Source: Ancylobacter aquaticus (GTDB lineage Bacteria; Pseudomonadota; Alphaproteobacteria; Rhizobiales; Xanthobacteraceae). From it: a stretch of 64,000 nucleotides of DNA. Made by a program: the position numbers and the translations under genes. Where the stretch lies: contig NZ_SMFY01000002.1 of the NCBI RefSeq assembly GCF_004339465.1, positions 1,054,001 to 1,118,000 on the forward strand, in the 5' to 3' direction. This document shows, piece after piece, positions 1 to 8,219 of this stretch (the first letter of the stretch is position 1; each line of letters starts with the position of its first letter). The notes under the pieces are model-generated. The model was not told the origin of the DNA. It saw nothing but the letters and a program-made list of their open reading frames with translations, and ran no database searches.

Positions 1-429
1 GTGGTGCTGGCGCTCACACCGCACCTTGCCGCCTGGGCCAAGCTGCTGATCGACAATTCGCTCGGCGTCGCCGGCACCTCCGCCGCCGTCCTCGGGCTGG
101 AGAAGCTGGGGCAGGTCGGCGTGCTCTATCACGGGCTGGAGGTGATGGGCGGCGGCGCGATTCTGGTCGGGCTGGTGCTGGGCGCCATCGGCGTGTTCGT
201 AGTGGAACGGCAATTCGTCAATGCCGCCGCGTTTGCCCTTGCCGGCTCGGTTCTCACCTTTTTCGGCTTCATGCATGGGGAAAGCGTCGGATTTGGCGTG
301 ACTCCGACGGTAGCATTCGCCTACCTTCTCGTTGCGGGCTTTCTCTTTGCCTGCGCGAAATATGCCGCGCTGGAGGAGGCACCCGCCCTCCAGGCCGCGG
401 ACGGGCCGCAGCCTGCACCGGCGGAATGA
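1..429 (+). CDS. NCS2-type xanthine/uracil permease, C-terminal fragment
   Basis: The gene enters from the left edge of the window, so only the last 142 residues or so are seen and the true start lies outside. The fragment holds about three hydrophobic segments (roughly residues 45-68, 73-92 and 100-118) followed by a short polar, Ala/Pro-rich tail. The segment around FFGFMHGESVG and the final helix resemble the C-terminal end of large NCS2-type permeases for xanthine or uracil in Rhizobiales. That assignment is from memory of the family. A cupin of the ureidoglycine-hydrolase type follows, which would fit purine use, but the two are separated by 135 bases and possible hairpins. Confidence 0.5.
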   Translation: MVLALTPHLAAWAKLLIDNSLGVAGTSAAVLGLEKLGQVGVLYHGLEVMGGGAILVGLVLGAIGVFVVERQFVNAAAFALAGSVLTFFGFMHGESVGFGVTPTVAFAYLLVAGFLFACAKYAALEEAPALQAADGPQPAPAE

Positions 430-471
430 GTTTTTGCTTCGATGCTGGGGGGTATCGAAGCAGCTTGAGAC

Positions 472-502
472 GGCGCGGCACATCCCTCAGGATGTCCGCG
501 CC
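472..502 (+). terminator. Possible terminator after the permease
   Basis: An imperfect stem (GGCGCGG...CATCC / GGATG...CCGCGCC, loop CTCA) is followed by GCTCTTGTTT. A second, shorter hairpin (GCTTCGAT / ATCGAAGC, 436-461) lies just before it. The T-run is poor, so this may only be an RNA structure between the permease and the cupin gene. Confidence 0.35.
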
Positions 503-564
503 GCTCTTGTTTCCGGCCCGTCGCCGGACGGCTCCCGCCCTGTGCCCCGCCTGCGAGGTAGTTC

Positions 565-918
565 ATGTCGTTCCTGCTTTCCTTCGATCCGGCCACGCTT
601 GGCGAACCGGAGGAAACCGCGCCGCTTGCCGAGCGCATCGTCGCTGGCGCGCCGCGTCATCTCACCTGGAACATCGAGACGCTGCCCGACGGCGCCCTGT
701 TCGCCGGCATATGGGAATCCTCCCCCGGCGCCTGGCGGGTGGATTATGAGGAATGGGAGTTCTGCTCCATCCTCACCGGTGTCTCCATCCTGCACGAGGA
801 TGGCGAGGCGCCGGTGGCGGTGAAGGCGGGCGACAGTTTCGCGCTGCGGCCGGGCTTCAAGGGTGTGTGGGAAGTCGTCGAGACCACCCGCAAGCACTAT
901 GTCATCCGCCTCATCTGA
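565..918 (+). CDS. Small cupin-domain protein (cupin_3/DUF861 type)
   Basis: This 117-residue protein is a single cupin barrel. The sequence shows the family pattern: a WNIE/GIWESSPGAWRV strand near residues 32-55, the EEWEFCSILTGVSILHEDG segment near 59-77, and KAGDSFALRPGFKGVWEVVE near 86-105. These match the cupin_3 group that includes ureidoglycine aminohydrolase and related sugar- or amine-binding proteins. No second domain is present. The exact substrate cannot be read from the sequence. The permease upstream may be a purine transporter, which would be consistent with a ureide role, but that is inference. Confidence 0.7.
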   Translation: MSFLLSFDPATLGEPEETAPLAERIVAGAPRHLTWNIETLPDGALFAGIWESSPGAWRVDYEEWEFCSILTGVSILHEDGEAPVAVKAGDSFALRPGFKGVWEVVETTRKHYVIRLI

Positions 919-1014
919 GTACGGTGCCGGAATCCGGCCAAGTGTGGCCTTGCCGTCATTGACCACGCGGCGGGCGCGACGCATCTTCGCCGCACATGAT
1001 TTAGGAGAAGTGCG

Positions 1015-1635
1015 ATGCGGGCCGACATGAAGGGTGCGACTGGGCGGGCGAAGCGGGCCATGGCGCGGACCGCCACTGGCCTCGCCGTCATCGGCATGCT
1101 GGCCGGCTCGCTCGCCAGCGCGCAGGCCGCCAATTTCTTCGAGAAGAACTTCTGGATGTCGGGGCCCAATTACAGCGGCAACGTACCCGCCTGCGACACG
1201 CCTTCCGCCCTCGCGAAGATCCAGCGGGATTTCTCCACCACCGAATCACGCTTCTGGAATTCAAGCCTCACCATCGACCGCATTGACCATGTCCGCGAGA
1301 TCGCCTTCCGGCCTTGGGGCGAGGAATACATGCCGCGCCGCTATTGCCGCGCCGAGGTCATCGTCACCGGCATCGAAGGCACGCCCAGCTTCGGCACCGA
1401 GGGCGCGTATGGCAGCGGCGCCTATGGCAGCGGGCCCTATGACGGCACGTCGACCGGCAAGCCCGTGGGCAAGGTCGTCGGCAAGGCCTATGGCGCCCCG
1501 CGCTACCATACGGTGTGGTACTCGATTATTGAGGATGGCGGGTTCCTCGGGGCCTCATGGGGCGTCGACTGGTGCGTCGAAGGCTTCGACCGCTCCTGGA
1601 CCTATGCCCCGAACTGCCGCATGGCGCGTCCGTGA
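1015..1635 (+). CDS. Conserved secreted protein of unknown function
   Basis: The 206-residue product begins with a basic stretch and a hydrophobic core (TGLAVIGMLAGSLASAQA, about residues 24-41), so it is probably exported. The start is backed by AGGAG ten bases upstream. The mature part has three cysteines (CDTPS near 60, YCRAE near 108, DWCVEG near 187) and a late NCRMARP, so one or two disulfides are possible. A Gly/Ser/Tyr-rich low-complexity stretch (GAYGSGAYGSGPYDG) sits near residue 130. The stop overlaps the GTG start of the RNase T2 gene, so the two are probably co-expressed. I do not recognise a functional domain. Confidence 0.75.
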   Translation: MRADMKGATGRAKRAMARTATGLAVIGMLAGSLASAQAANFFEKNFWMSGPNYSGNVPACDTPSALAKIQRDFSTTESRFWNSSLTIDRIDHVREIAFRPWGEEYMPRRYCRAEVIVTGIEGTPSFGTEGAYGSGAYGSGPYDGTSTGKPVGKVVGKAYGAPRYHTVWYSIIEDGGFLGASWGVDWCVEGFDRSWTYAPNCRMARP

Positions 1636-2303
1636 GACTGGCGCGGGCAGCGGGGCTCGCCCTCGCCGCCTTGCTGCTTTGGCCGGCACTGGCCTTCGCC
1701 CAGCAGAAGGGTGAACCGGGCCGCTTCGATCATTACGTGCTCGCCCTTTCCTGGTCGCCATCCTATTGCGAGGCGATGGGCGCGCGCGCCGAGCCGGCGC
1801 AATGCGCGAGGGCGCGCCCCTTCGCCTTCGTCGTGCACGGGCTCTGGCCGCAATATGGGCGCGGCTGGCCGGAAAGCTGCGTCACCCCCGCGCCCTTCGT
1901 GCCCGAGCCGGTGCTGCGCGCCGTGCTCGACATCATGCCGAGCCGCCGGCTGGTGCTGCACCAGTGGCGCAAGCACGGCACCTGCGAGGGGAGCGATTCC
2001 GCCGCCTATTTCGCCACGGTCCGCCGCGCCTATGAGCGGGTGACCATCCCGGAAGCGTTCCGCCGCATCGACGACTACCGCATGGTGTCGCCCGGCGAGG
2101 TCGAAGCCGCTTTTCGTGCCGCCAATCCGGGGCTGGCGTCGGATATGATCGCCGTCGCCTGCGATAGCCGCCGCCTCACCGAGGTCCGCATCTGCCTCAA
2201 CCGCTCGCTCGACTTCACCCCCTGCGAGGAGGTGAACCGCCGCGCCTGCCGGGCCAGCCGGGTGGTGATGCCGCCGCTGCGCGAGAGCGCTGGCGCGAAG
2301 TAG
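1632..2303 (+). CDS. Ribonuclease T2 family protein, secreted
   Basis: A 223-residue periplasmic or secreted endoribonuclease. Both catalytic blocks of the RNase T2 family are present: CAS I as FVVHGLWPQY (about residue 68) and CAS II as HQWRKHGTC (about residue 111), supplying the two catalytic histidines and the Lys/His pair. A signal peptide (ALAALLLWPALAFAQ) precedes the mature protein, and several cysteines fit the disulfide-bonded fold. I chose the GTG at 1632, which overlaps the preceding stop as GTGA and gives the signal peptide directly at the N-terminus. A longer reading frame upstream would bury it. RNase T2 enzymes cut single-stranded RNA through a 2',3'-cyclic phosphate. Confidence 0.9.
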   Translation: MRLARAAGLALAALLLWPALAFAQQKGEPGRFDHYVLALSWSPSYCEAMGARAEPAQCARARPFAFVVHGLWPQYGRGWPESCVTPAPFVPEPVLRAVLDIMPSRRLVLHQWRKHGTCEGSDSAAYFATVRRAYERVTIPEAFRRIDDYRMVSPGEVEAAFRAANPGLASDMIAVACDSRRLTEVRICLNRSLDFTPCEEVNRRACRASRVVMPPLRESAGAK

Positions 2304-2311
2304 AGGACCCG

Positions 2312-3187
2312 ATGAACTACCGCCACGCCTTCCATGCCGGCAATTTCGCCGATGTCGTCAAGCATGTCGTGCTGGCGCGCATCCTTGCCTATCTCGGGCG
2401 CAAGGATGCCGCCTATCGCGTCATCGACACCCATGCCGGCGCCGGCCTCTACGACCTTCAGGGCGACGAGGCCCGCCGCACCGGCGAGTGGGAGGGCGGC
2501 GTCGGCGCGGTACTGCGCGCGCGCTTCACCCCACAGGTCGCCGAACTGCTCGCCCCCTGGCTCGAGGCCGTGCGGGCGGTGAACCCGCCGGCGGCGGACG
2601 ACGCGACTCTGGCGACGGAACTCTCCCGCTATCCCGGCTCGCCGCTCATCGCCCAGGCGCTCACCCGCGCCCAGGACCGCCTGCTCCTGTGCGAAACCCA
2701 GCCCGGCGTTCGGGCGGCACTGGAAGAATCGATCGGCCACGATGTTCGGGCCAAGGTTCTGGCGACCGATGGCTGGCAGGCGCTCAACGCCTATGTGCCG
2801 CCCAAAGAGCGGCGGGGCGTCGTGCTGGTCGACCCGCCCTTCGAGGTACAGGGCGAGTTCCACCGCCTCGCGCAGGGACTCGCGGAGGCCCACCGCCGCT
2901 GGTCCGGCGGCATCTATCTGCTCTGGTACCCGATCAAGGATGTGCGGGCGGTCGATGGCTTCCGTCGCGAGATCGAGCGCGCCGGCATTCCCAAGACGCT
3001 GAACATCCAGTTTGACCTGCGTAGCGTCCGGCAAGCCGACACCATGACCGGCTGTGGCCTGATCGTGGTCAACCCGCCCTTCACCCTCGCTGAGGAACTG
3101 CGCACCGTGCTCGGCGCCCTCGCCCCGGTGCTTGCCACCGACGGCACCGGGCGTGTACGGCTCGGCTGGCTGACTCCGGAACGCTGA
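2312..3187 (+). CDS. rlmJ: 23S rRNA (adenine(2030)-N6)-methyltransferase RlmJ
   Basis: The 291-residue protein starts with the family signature [18 protein letters not shown] and carries the amino-methyltransferase catalytic motif as VLVDPPFE near residue 170, plus the [14 protein letters not shown]-binding segment near residue 39. Length fits the family (about 280). RlmJ methylates N6 of A2030 in 23S rRNA using SAM. The gene begins 8 bases after the RNase T2 stop with AGAGGA as ribosome-binding site, so it is probably read in the same transcript although the functions are not obviously linked beyond RNA. Confidence 0.93.
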   Translation: MNYRHAFHAGNFADVVKHVVLARILAYLGRKDAAYRVIDTHAGAGLYDLQGDEARRTGEWEGGVGAVLRARFTPQVAELLAPWLEAVRAVNPPAADDATLATELSRYPGSPLIAQALTRAQDRLLLCETQPGVRAALEESIGHDVRAKVLATDGWQALNAYVPPKERRGVVLVDPPFEVQGEFHRLAQGLAEAHRRWSGGIYLLWYPIKDVRAVDGFRREIERAGIPKTLNIQFDLRSVRQADTMTGCGLIVVNPPFTLAEELRTVLGALAPVLATDGTGRVRLGWLTPER

Positions 3188-3302
3188 TCCCGCAACGCCG
3201 AACCTTCTCCGCCCTCATTATCCGGCATCGGTCTTGCTTCACCCTGCACGGGCAGAGTCGAGCGGCGGATGGATGCGGCCATCCGAGGTAGGGAGCAGGC
3301 GC

Positions 3303-3518
3303 ATGGCGACGACGGGCACCGTCAAATTCTTCAACACGGATAAGGGTTACGGCTTCATCCGGCCGGACGATGGCGGGCGCGACGTGTTCGTGCATGTCTC
3401 CGCCGTCACCCGCTCGGGCCTCGGCACGCTGGCGGAGGGGCAGCGCGTGAGCTTCGAGATCGAGCCGGACAAGCGCGGCAAGGGCCCAAAGGCCATCGAC
3501 CTCCAGCCGGCCGACTGA
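3303..3518 (+). CDS. Cold-shock domain protein (CspA family)
   Basis: A 71-residue single cold-shock domain. RNP1 is seen as [10 protein letters not shown] (about residues 13-22) and RNP2 as DVFVHVS (about 27-33), the aromatic surface that binds single-stranded nucleic acid. The ATG at 3303 is preceded by GGGAGCAGGC and puts the usual TGTVKFFN strand at the N-terminus. An upstream in-frame start would add an unrelated leader. Such proteins act as RNA chaperones in the cytoplasm. There is a gap of over 100 bases on each side, so it is likely a single-gene unit. Confidence 0.93.
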   Translation: MATTGTVKFFNTDKGYGFIRPDDGGRDVFVHVSAVTRSGLGTLAEGQRVSFEIEPDKRGKGPKAIDLQPAD

Positions 3519-3605
3519 TAATCCTGCCGGCCGAAGCTGCGGCGCCGCCGTGGCCGGGCGCAGACGCCGTCGGGCATCCGGCACGCAGGCGTCTGGCCTC
3601 AACAG

Positions 3606-4226
3606 GTGACGGACCCGATGAAGCTTCGCTCCTCCCCGCTGTCCCCGTTCGGGCGCAAGGTCAAGATCGGCGCCATTCTGTGCGACATCCATCTCGATGT
3701 CCTGCCGGCCGACACCTCCGATCCCGCCGATACGCTGCGCGAGCAGAACCCGCTCGGCAAGATCCCCGTGCTGCTGCGCAACGACGGACCGGCGATCTAT
3801 GATTCGCGCGTCATCATCGATTATCTCGATGCGCAGGCCGGCGGCGGCGTGCTCATCCCCGCGAGTGGCGAGGCGCGGGTAACGGCCCTGACGATGCTGG
3901 CGCTCAGTGACGGCATTTCCGACGCCGCTCTGCTGCAGATGTATGAAAGCCGCTTCCGCGACCCGGAAACTCACAGCGCCCGCTGGCTCGACCATCAGGC
4001 GGGCAAGGTGGCGCGCGGGCTTGCCGCGCTGGAGGCGGCGCCGCCGCAACTGCTGCCGGTCAGCGGCGCCGCGCATGTCGGCGAGATCGCGGCGGCCTGC
4101 GCGCTCGGCTATCTCGACCTGCGCTTTGCCGGCGCCTGGCGCGCCGGCCATCCGGCCCTGGTCGCCTGGCTGGACGCCTTTTCCGAGCGTGTGCCTGCTT
4201 TCGAGGCAACGACCCCGCAGGTCTGA
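3606..4226 (+). CDS. Glutathione S-transferase family protein
   Basis: The 206-residue protein has a thioredoxin-like N-terminal half (RSSPLSPFGRKVKIGAILCDI) and the glutathione-binding NPLGKIPVLL segment with YDSRVIIDYLD (about residues 55-78), followed by an all-helical C-terminal half. That is the standard GST layout. The Ser-Pro-x-x-x-Lys region takes the place of the catalytic Ser/Cys motif. Either the GTG at 3606 or the ATG at 3618 could start it; the second begins right at the first beta strand. Substrate is unknown. Confidence 0.85.
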   Translation: MTDPMKLRSSPLSPFGRKVKIGAILCDIHLDVLPADTSDPADTLREQNPLGKIPVLLRNDGPAIYDSRVIIDYLDAQAGGGVLIPASGEARVTALTMLALSDGISDAALLQMYESRFRDPETHSARWLDHQAGKVARGLAALEAAPPQLLPVSGAAHVGEIAAACALGYLDLRFAGAWRAGHPALVAWLDAFSERVPAFEATTPQV

Positions 4227-4248
4227 CCCCTCAGGCCTCGCTCCTACA

Positions 4249-4284
4249 ACAAAAAAGGCCCCGGATCGTCGATCCGGGGCCTTT
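4249..4284 (-). terminator. Bidirectional rho-independent terminator
   Basis: A perfect 11-base stem (GGCCCCGGATC / GATCCGGGGCC, 4257-4281) has an A-run on its left and TTT on its right. Read on the minus strand it ends in a six-T run 27 bases past the outer-membrane gene that ends at 4311. On the plus strand it can also stop GST transcription. Confidence 0.9.
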
Positions 4285-4310
4285 GTCGTCGAGACGCTGT
4301 CAGGCGCGCG

Positions 4311-4961
4311 TCAGAACTTGTAGTTCACGCCAGCGCGGACAATGTTGGACGTCAGGCCGCTCTTGTAGCCGATGCTGTCGTAATAGTCCTCGCCGAGATC
4401 CATGTAGAGATACTCGCCCTTGACGGTCCAGTTGTTAGTGAGGGCGTATTCCACGCCGCCACCGACCGTCCAGCCCACCTGGGTCTTGTCCGAGGACAGG
4501 CCGAGATAGTTATCACTGATTTCAGTGTGGCCCCAGGCCAGACCGCCGGTCACATACGGCAGCACGTTGCCGAAGGCGTAGCCGAGGCGGGCGCGCACGG
4601 TGCCGAAATAGTCCATCTTGGACTCAAAGCCCGCGTAGGAATCCTTGATGTCCGAGCCCTGGAAGTCGGCTTCGGCGCCCAGCACGATGTTGTTCGCGAA
4701 CTGGTAGTTGACGCCGATCTGGCCGCCGCCGAGGAAGCCCGACGGGTCGAGGCCGATGATTTCGCCGCCACCTTCACCCGAGCCCCAGGCATAGCCGGCA
4801 TTGGCGCCGAGATAGAAGCCGGTCCAGGTGAACGCCGGCTCGACATACATCGGCTCGGCCTTGGTGGGGTAGGACTGCTGCTGCGGCAGGTCGGCTGCGA
4901 TGGCGGGCATCGTGGCGAGAAGGGCGACAGCGGCGACGCCCGAGCAGATGATCTTCTTCAT
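4311..4961 (-). CDS. Outer-membrane beta-barrel protein (Omp25/Omp31 type)
   Basis: A 216-residue exported protein. A clear Sec signal peptide (MKKIICSGVAAVALLATMPAIA) is followed by a short proline-rich linker and the family block FTWTGFYLGANAGYAWG near residue 45. Alternating hydrophobic strands, the FGTVRARLGYAFG strand and the terminal VRAGVNYKF with a final Phe are classic for an 8-stranded alphaproteobacterial barrel. It is closely related to the next minus-strand gene (5317-5928). GGAGA precedes the start. Related proteins are abundant, structural and often heme- or host-interacting in Brucella and Bartonella, but no such role can be inferred here. Confidence 0.92.
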   Translation of the reverse strand: MKKIICSGVAAVALLATMPAIAADLPQQQSYPTKAEPMYVEPAFTWTGFYLGANAGYAWGSGEGGGEIIGLDPSGFLGGGQIGVNYQFANNIVLGAEADFQGSDIKDSYAGFESKMDYFGTVRARLGYAFGNVLPYVTGGLAWGHTEISDNYLGLSSDKTQVGWTVGGGVEYALTNNWTVKGEYLYMDLGEDYYDSIGYKSGLTSNIVRAGVNYKF

Positions 4962-5316
4962 AGGTATTCTCCGAAAGAATCCTGAAACCGGGAAGGGCGT
5001 CCAGGAAAGGCTTGCGTCTCGGAGACTGAACTAGAAGCCCAGATGGGCATGCCAAGGGCTGGATTGGGGCAGCCCCGCCGCATTTGGCGCCGGCGCCGGA
5101 AGCCCACCGCATCGCGAGGGCCCGCAAAGCCTTCTGAGAACTGGATCGGCGCACAAAATACCACACCCATAAAACCACAGGACGCGCAACATTTTCGCCA
5201 TGATCGCCGTCAGATCGTCGTCGGGTGTGTTTTTGATGTCACAAATCCGGCGAGGGAGTCTTTCAGAAGTACGGACGGGCGCGCCGGATTCGGTGCAAAA
5301 ACCCGGCGCGCGCCGA
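4962..5316. other. Intergenic region between two outer-membrane genes
   Basis: This 355-base stretch lies upstream of the 4311-4961 gene and downstream of the 5317-5928 gene, both on the minus strand. Apart from the ribosome-binding site (complement of TCTCC at 4968-4972) I see no convincing gene, and no clear terminator for the upstream barrel gene. The length suggests a separate promoter and a long 5' leader for the downstream gene. Confidence 0.5.
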
Positions 5317-5928
5317 TCAGAATCGGTAATTCACGCCCGCGCGCACCACATTGGTGCTCATGCCCACATCGCGCGGGCCAAAATAGCTGGCATAGGTCTC
5401 CTCGCCGAGGTCGACATAGAGATACTCGCCCTTGACGCTCCAATTGCCACCGATGGCGTATTCGGCGCCGGCACCGATGGTCCAGCCGAAATGGTTGCGG
5501 TCGTTGGAAAGGCCGAGTTGCTCATACGTGCCGCCACCATAGGCGAAGCCGCCGGTGCCGTAGACCAGGAACTGGTCGAAGGCGAAGCCCACCCGCGCCC
5601 GCACCGTGCCGAAATAGTCCAGCGTGAAGACCGAACTCGATAGGTCCGCATACTGGATGTCGGTTTCCACGCCGAGCACCAGCGGGCCGTTGCCCTGCCA
5701 ATTGTAGCCGGCCTGCAGACCGCCGAGGAAACCGTCAATGTCGGGCGAGGCATCTGCCGTGCCCCAGCCATAGCCGGCATTGGCGCCGAGATAAAAGCCG
5801 GTCCAGGTGAACACCGGCGTCGGTTCATAGGCGACCCCCGCCGGTGCCGGATAGGACATATCCGCCGCAGCGGCGGGAACGGCCATCAGGGCCAAAAGCC
5901 CGAGACCTGCGCGGATGCTGTTCTTCAT
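5317..5928 (-). CDS. Outer-membrane beta-barrel protein, paralogue of the neighbour
   Basis: A 203-residue protein with signal peptide (LGLLALMAVPAAAA) and the same barrel signature: FTWTGFYLGANAGYGWG near residue 40, DYFGTVRARVGFAFD near 112, and the C-terminal VRAGVNYRF with final Phe. It shares motif order and overall length with the gene at 4311-4961, so the two are tandem duplicates that have diverged, mostly in loops. AGGAGA sits eight bases before the start. No cysteines are seen in the mature protein, as usual for this family. Confidence 0.92.
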   Translation of the reverse strand: MKNSIRAGLGLLALMAVPAAAADMSYPAPAGVAYEPTPVFTWTGFYLGANAGYGWGTADASPDIDGFLGGLQAGYNWQGNGPLVLGVETDIQYADLSSSVFTLDYFGTVRARVGFAFDQFLVYGTGGFAYGGGTYEQLGLSNDRNHFGWTIGAGAEYAIGGNWSVKGEYLYVDLGEETYASYFGPRDVGMSTNVVRAGVNYRF

Positions 5929-6305
5929 GATCGTCTCCTGGATCTTGGTTCAGCCTGCCAGCCGGCGAGCAGACATCGCCGCTGTTGGGATAAGTTCGAC
6001 GATTCCATAAAGATGCGGCCGAAATAGTGTCAGAATCCGAAAGGATACATTATGCTTAATGAAAAGTATACGTCATGTATACTTGAATACCGATCGCAAT
6101 TTCTCCATTGCCGCCGGGTTCACGTGATTCAACAAGGAGAGGTGCCCCGCCAACCGGCGCGCCGATAAAAGGCGACCGGGCCGGCCCGCACGAAAATACC
6201 CGATCAGCGGCGGCAATCCTCATCCAGTCACCGGCGCGTGGCGTATTGTCAGCCGGGCGGCACAAAGCCACGCTCCCTTGCCCTCGGACCCGGCGCCTGA
6301 ACCTG
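5929..6305. other. Divergent intergenic region with AT-rich island
   Basis: The 377 bases between the divergent barrel gene and SDR gene hold no credible gene. The left part (about 5990-6095) is strikingly AT-rich against the GC-rich surroundings and includes a perfect palindrome described separately. The right part (6100-6305) is ordinary GC-rich sequence without a recognisable motif. Confidence 0.6.
6064..6084. promoter_or_regulatory. Perfect AT-rich palindrome, candidate operator
   Basis: AAGTATAC and GTATACTT flank a 5-base spacer (GTCAT), a perfect 8-base inverted repeat. It lies about 140 bases upstream of the barrel gene start at 5928 and about 220 bases before the SDR start at 6306. 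The GTATAC half-sites resemble operators of GntR-family repressors in general form, but no regulator is encoded next to it. Confidence 0.5.
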
Positions 6306-7103
6306 ATGACCCTTCCCGCCTCCCCGCCCGCGCCCGACCGCTCCCCAGCCTCCGCCCGTCCTGTCGCACTCGTGACCGGCGGCGCGGTACGGATCGGCCG
6401 CGCCATCAGCCTGCGCCTCGCGGAAGAGGGCTACGACATCGCCCTGCATGTGCGCCGCGCCGGGCCGGCGGCCGAGGAGACCCGTGCAGCGATCAGGGAG
6501 ACGGGCGCGCGCGCGGCCGTCATCGTCGCCGAACTCGCTGACGCCGGGGCGGTGGACGCCGTCATCCCCACTGTAGTGGCGGCGCTGGGGCCGCTCTCTT
6601 TGCTGGTCAACAACGCCTCGGAATTCCATCCCGACACCGTCGAGGCGCTCGATCTTGCGGTATGGGAACGGCACATGGCAGTCAATCTGCGCGCGCCGGT
6701 GCAACTCGCCCGCGCCTTCGCCGCCCAGTTGCCGGAAGGCGCGTCGGGGGCCATCGTCAACCTCATCGACCAGCGCGTGCTGAAGCCGACGCCGGCCTAT
6801 TTCTCCTACAGCGTCACCAAGGAGGCGCTGTGGGCGGCGACCCGGATGCTGGCGCAGGCGCTGGCCCCGCGCGTGCGGGTCAATGGCGTCGGCCCGGGCC
6901 CGACGCTTGCCAATGAAAGGCAGGGCGCCGACGCCTTCGCCCGCCAGTCCGCCTCAATGCTGCTCGGGCACGGCCCGAGCCCGGAGGAAATCGCCGACGC
7001 CGTGGCCTATCTCGCCCGCGCCTCCAGCGTCACCGGGCAGATGATCGCGGTCGATGGCGGCCAGCACCTCGCCTGGCGCACGCCGGACGTGGAGGACGAC
7101 TGA
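6306..7103 (+). CDS. SDR family oxidoreductase, pteridine-reductase (FolM) like
   Basis: A 265-residue short-chain dehydrogenase. The cofactor motif is ALVTGGAVRIGRAI (about residues 23-36); the Arg before Ile-Gly is typical of NADPH-using pteridine reductases such as FolM/PTR1 rather than the common TGxxxGIG. NNASEF near 104 and the catalytic YFSYSVTK near 165 follow. The C-terminal DGGQHLAW block is typical of the alphaproteobacterial relatives. The ATG at 6306 was chosen because it directly precedes a short Pro/Ala leader and the first strand. Likely role: reduction of dihydropterin or dihydrofolate-like substrate; substrate is inferred only. Confidence 0.82.
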   Translation: MTLPASPPAPDRSPASARPVALVTGGAVRIGRAISLRLAEEGYDIALHVRRAGPAAEETRAAIRETGARAAVIVAELADAGAVDAVIPTVVAALGPLSLLVNNASEFHPDTVEALDLAVWERHMAVNLRAPVQLARAFAAQLPEGASGAIVNLIDQRVLKPTPAYFSYSVTKEALWAATRMLAQALAPRVRVNGVGPGPTLANERQGADAFARQSASMLLGHGPSPEEIADAVAYLARASSVTGQMIAVDGGQHLAWRTPDVEDD

Positions 7104-7121
7104 CCGTCAGCGCGCCGGCCG

Positions 7122-8057
7122 TCAACGCCTGCGCGCGTCGCTCAGCGTGAACCAGCCGATGCTCGTCATCACCAGTGCCGCACCGGCAAGTTCGGCGACG
7201 CTGGCCGTCTCGCCGAGGAAGAGCATGGCAAGCACCATGGTGGCCACCGGGCTCACTGTGCTGATCATCGAATTAGCCTGCGCCGAAATGCGCTTGAGCG
7301 CCGCGTTCATCAGGAATGTCGGCAGCACGGTGGCGGCGATGGCGACCAATACCGCCAGCATCAGCCCATGCCGCGACACCATCAGCGCCTCGACCGGCCG
7401 CATCACCGCGAACTGGCCGATCGCCATGATCGAGGCTGAGATCATGGCGATGCAGGTGAACAGGGCCGAGCCGACCCGTTGCAGCAACGAACGGGCGCAG
7501 AGCTGGTAAAGCGCGAAGCTGATCGCCGCCAGCGTCACGAGCGCGGAACCCTTCACCACGTCGGAGCCCATGGCGCTGACATTCTGCAGGAAGATCAGCG
7601 CCAGGCCGCCATAGCAGATGGCGAAGGCCAGCATCGCCTTCGGCCGGATCGGCTGGCTAAACAGCAATGCGCCGAACAGCGCGACATAGATCGGATAGGT
7701 GAAGAGGATCAGCCGGCTGAACGAGGCGGAGGTGTATTGCAGCCCGGCGAAATCAAGATAGCTGGCCAGCCAGTAGCCCAGCGCGCCCACCAGCATGGAC
7801 TGCACCACCAGCCGGCCGCTCGGCAACGGCTCGGCCATCCCGCGCAGCCGCAGCAGCGCAAAGGCGCCGATTGCGAGATAGAAGGGCAGCGAGAATGCCA
7901 TGCGCAGCGCCAGCAGCGTCTCCGGGTCGATCCCCTCGGCATAGGCAAGCTTGATGATTATGCCCTTGGAGGCGAACAGGATTGCCCCGGCGGCGCCAAA
8001 GGCGTAGCCGGCCAGAGGCACGGGCGGGTGGGAAGCGGCATCGCCGGATCTGGACAT
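7122..8057 (-). CDS. EamA/DMT family transporter
   Basis: The 311-residue protein has about ten hydrophobic segments in two repeats of five, the hallmark of drug/metabolite transporters with tandem EamA domains. The first repeat opens with GYAFGAAGAILFASKGIIIKLAY, and the second ends with MVLAMLFLGETASVAELAGA, a typical EamA pattern. The start at 8057 places the first helix near residue 20. A much longer open frame continues upstream but overlaps uvrC and is not believable. It faces the SDR gene tail to tail with 18 bases between. Substrate unknown. Confidence 0.88.
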   Translation of the reverse strand: MSRSGDAASHPPVPLAGYAFGAAGAILFASKGIIIKLAYAEGIDPETLLALRMAFSLPFYLAIGAFALLRLRGMAEPLPSGRLVVQSMLVGALGYWLASYLDFAGLQYTSASFSRLILFTYPIYVALFGALLFSQPIRPKAMLAFAICYGGLALIFLQNVSAMGSDVVKGSALVTLAAISFALYQLCARSLLQRVGSALFTCIAMISASIMAIGQFAVMRPVEALMVSRHGLMLAVLVAIAATVLPTFLMNAALKRISAQANSMISTVSPVATMVLAMLFLGETASVAELAGAALVMTSIGWFTLSDARRR

Positions 8058-8219
8058 GGTCCGCTCCCTTAGACCCTTTTCCCAGCGCTGACACCGGGCG
8101 CCGGCGCATGGCCGGCCAACGCCCGATGCATTTTCGCGCCCTGTGCCATGGCGGGAACACGCGCCGGCAAACGCTACGCCCCCTGTTCGCGGGGACCGCA
8201 AATACGTATCTAGGGATTC

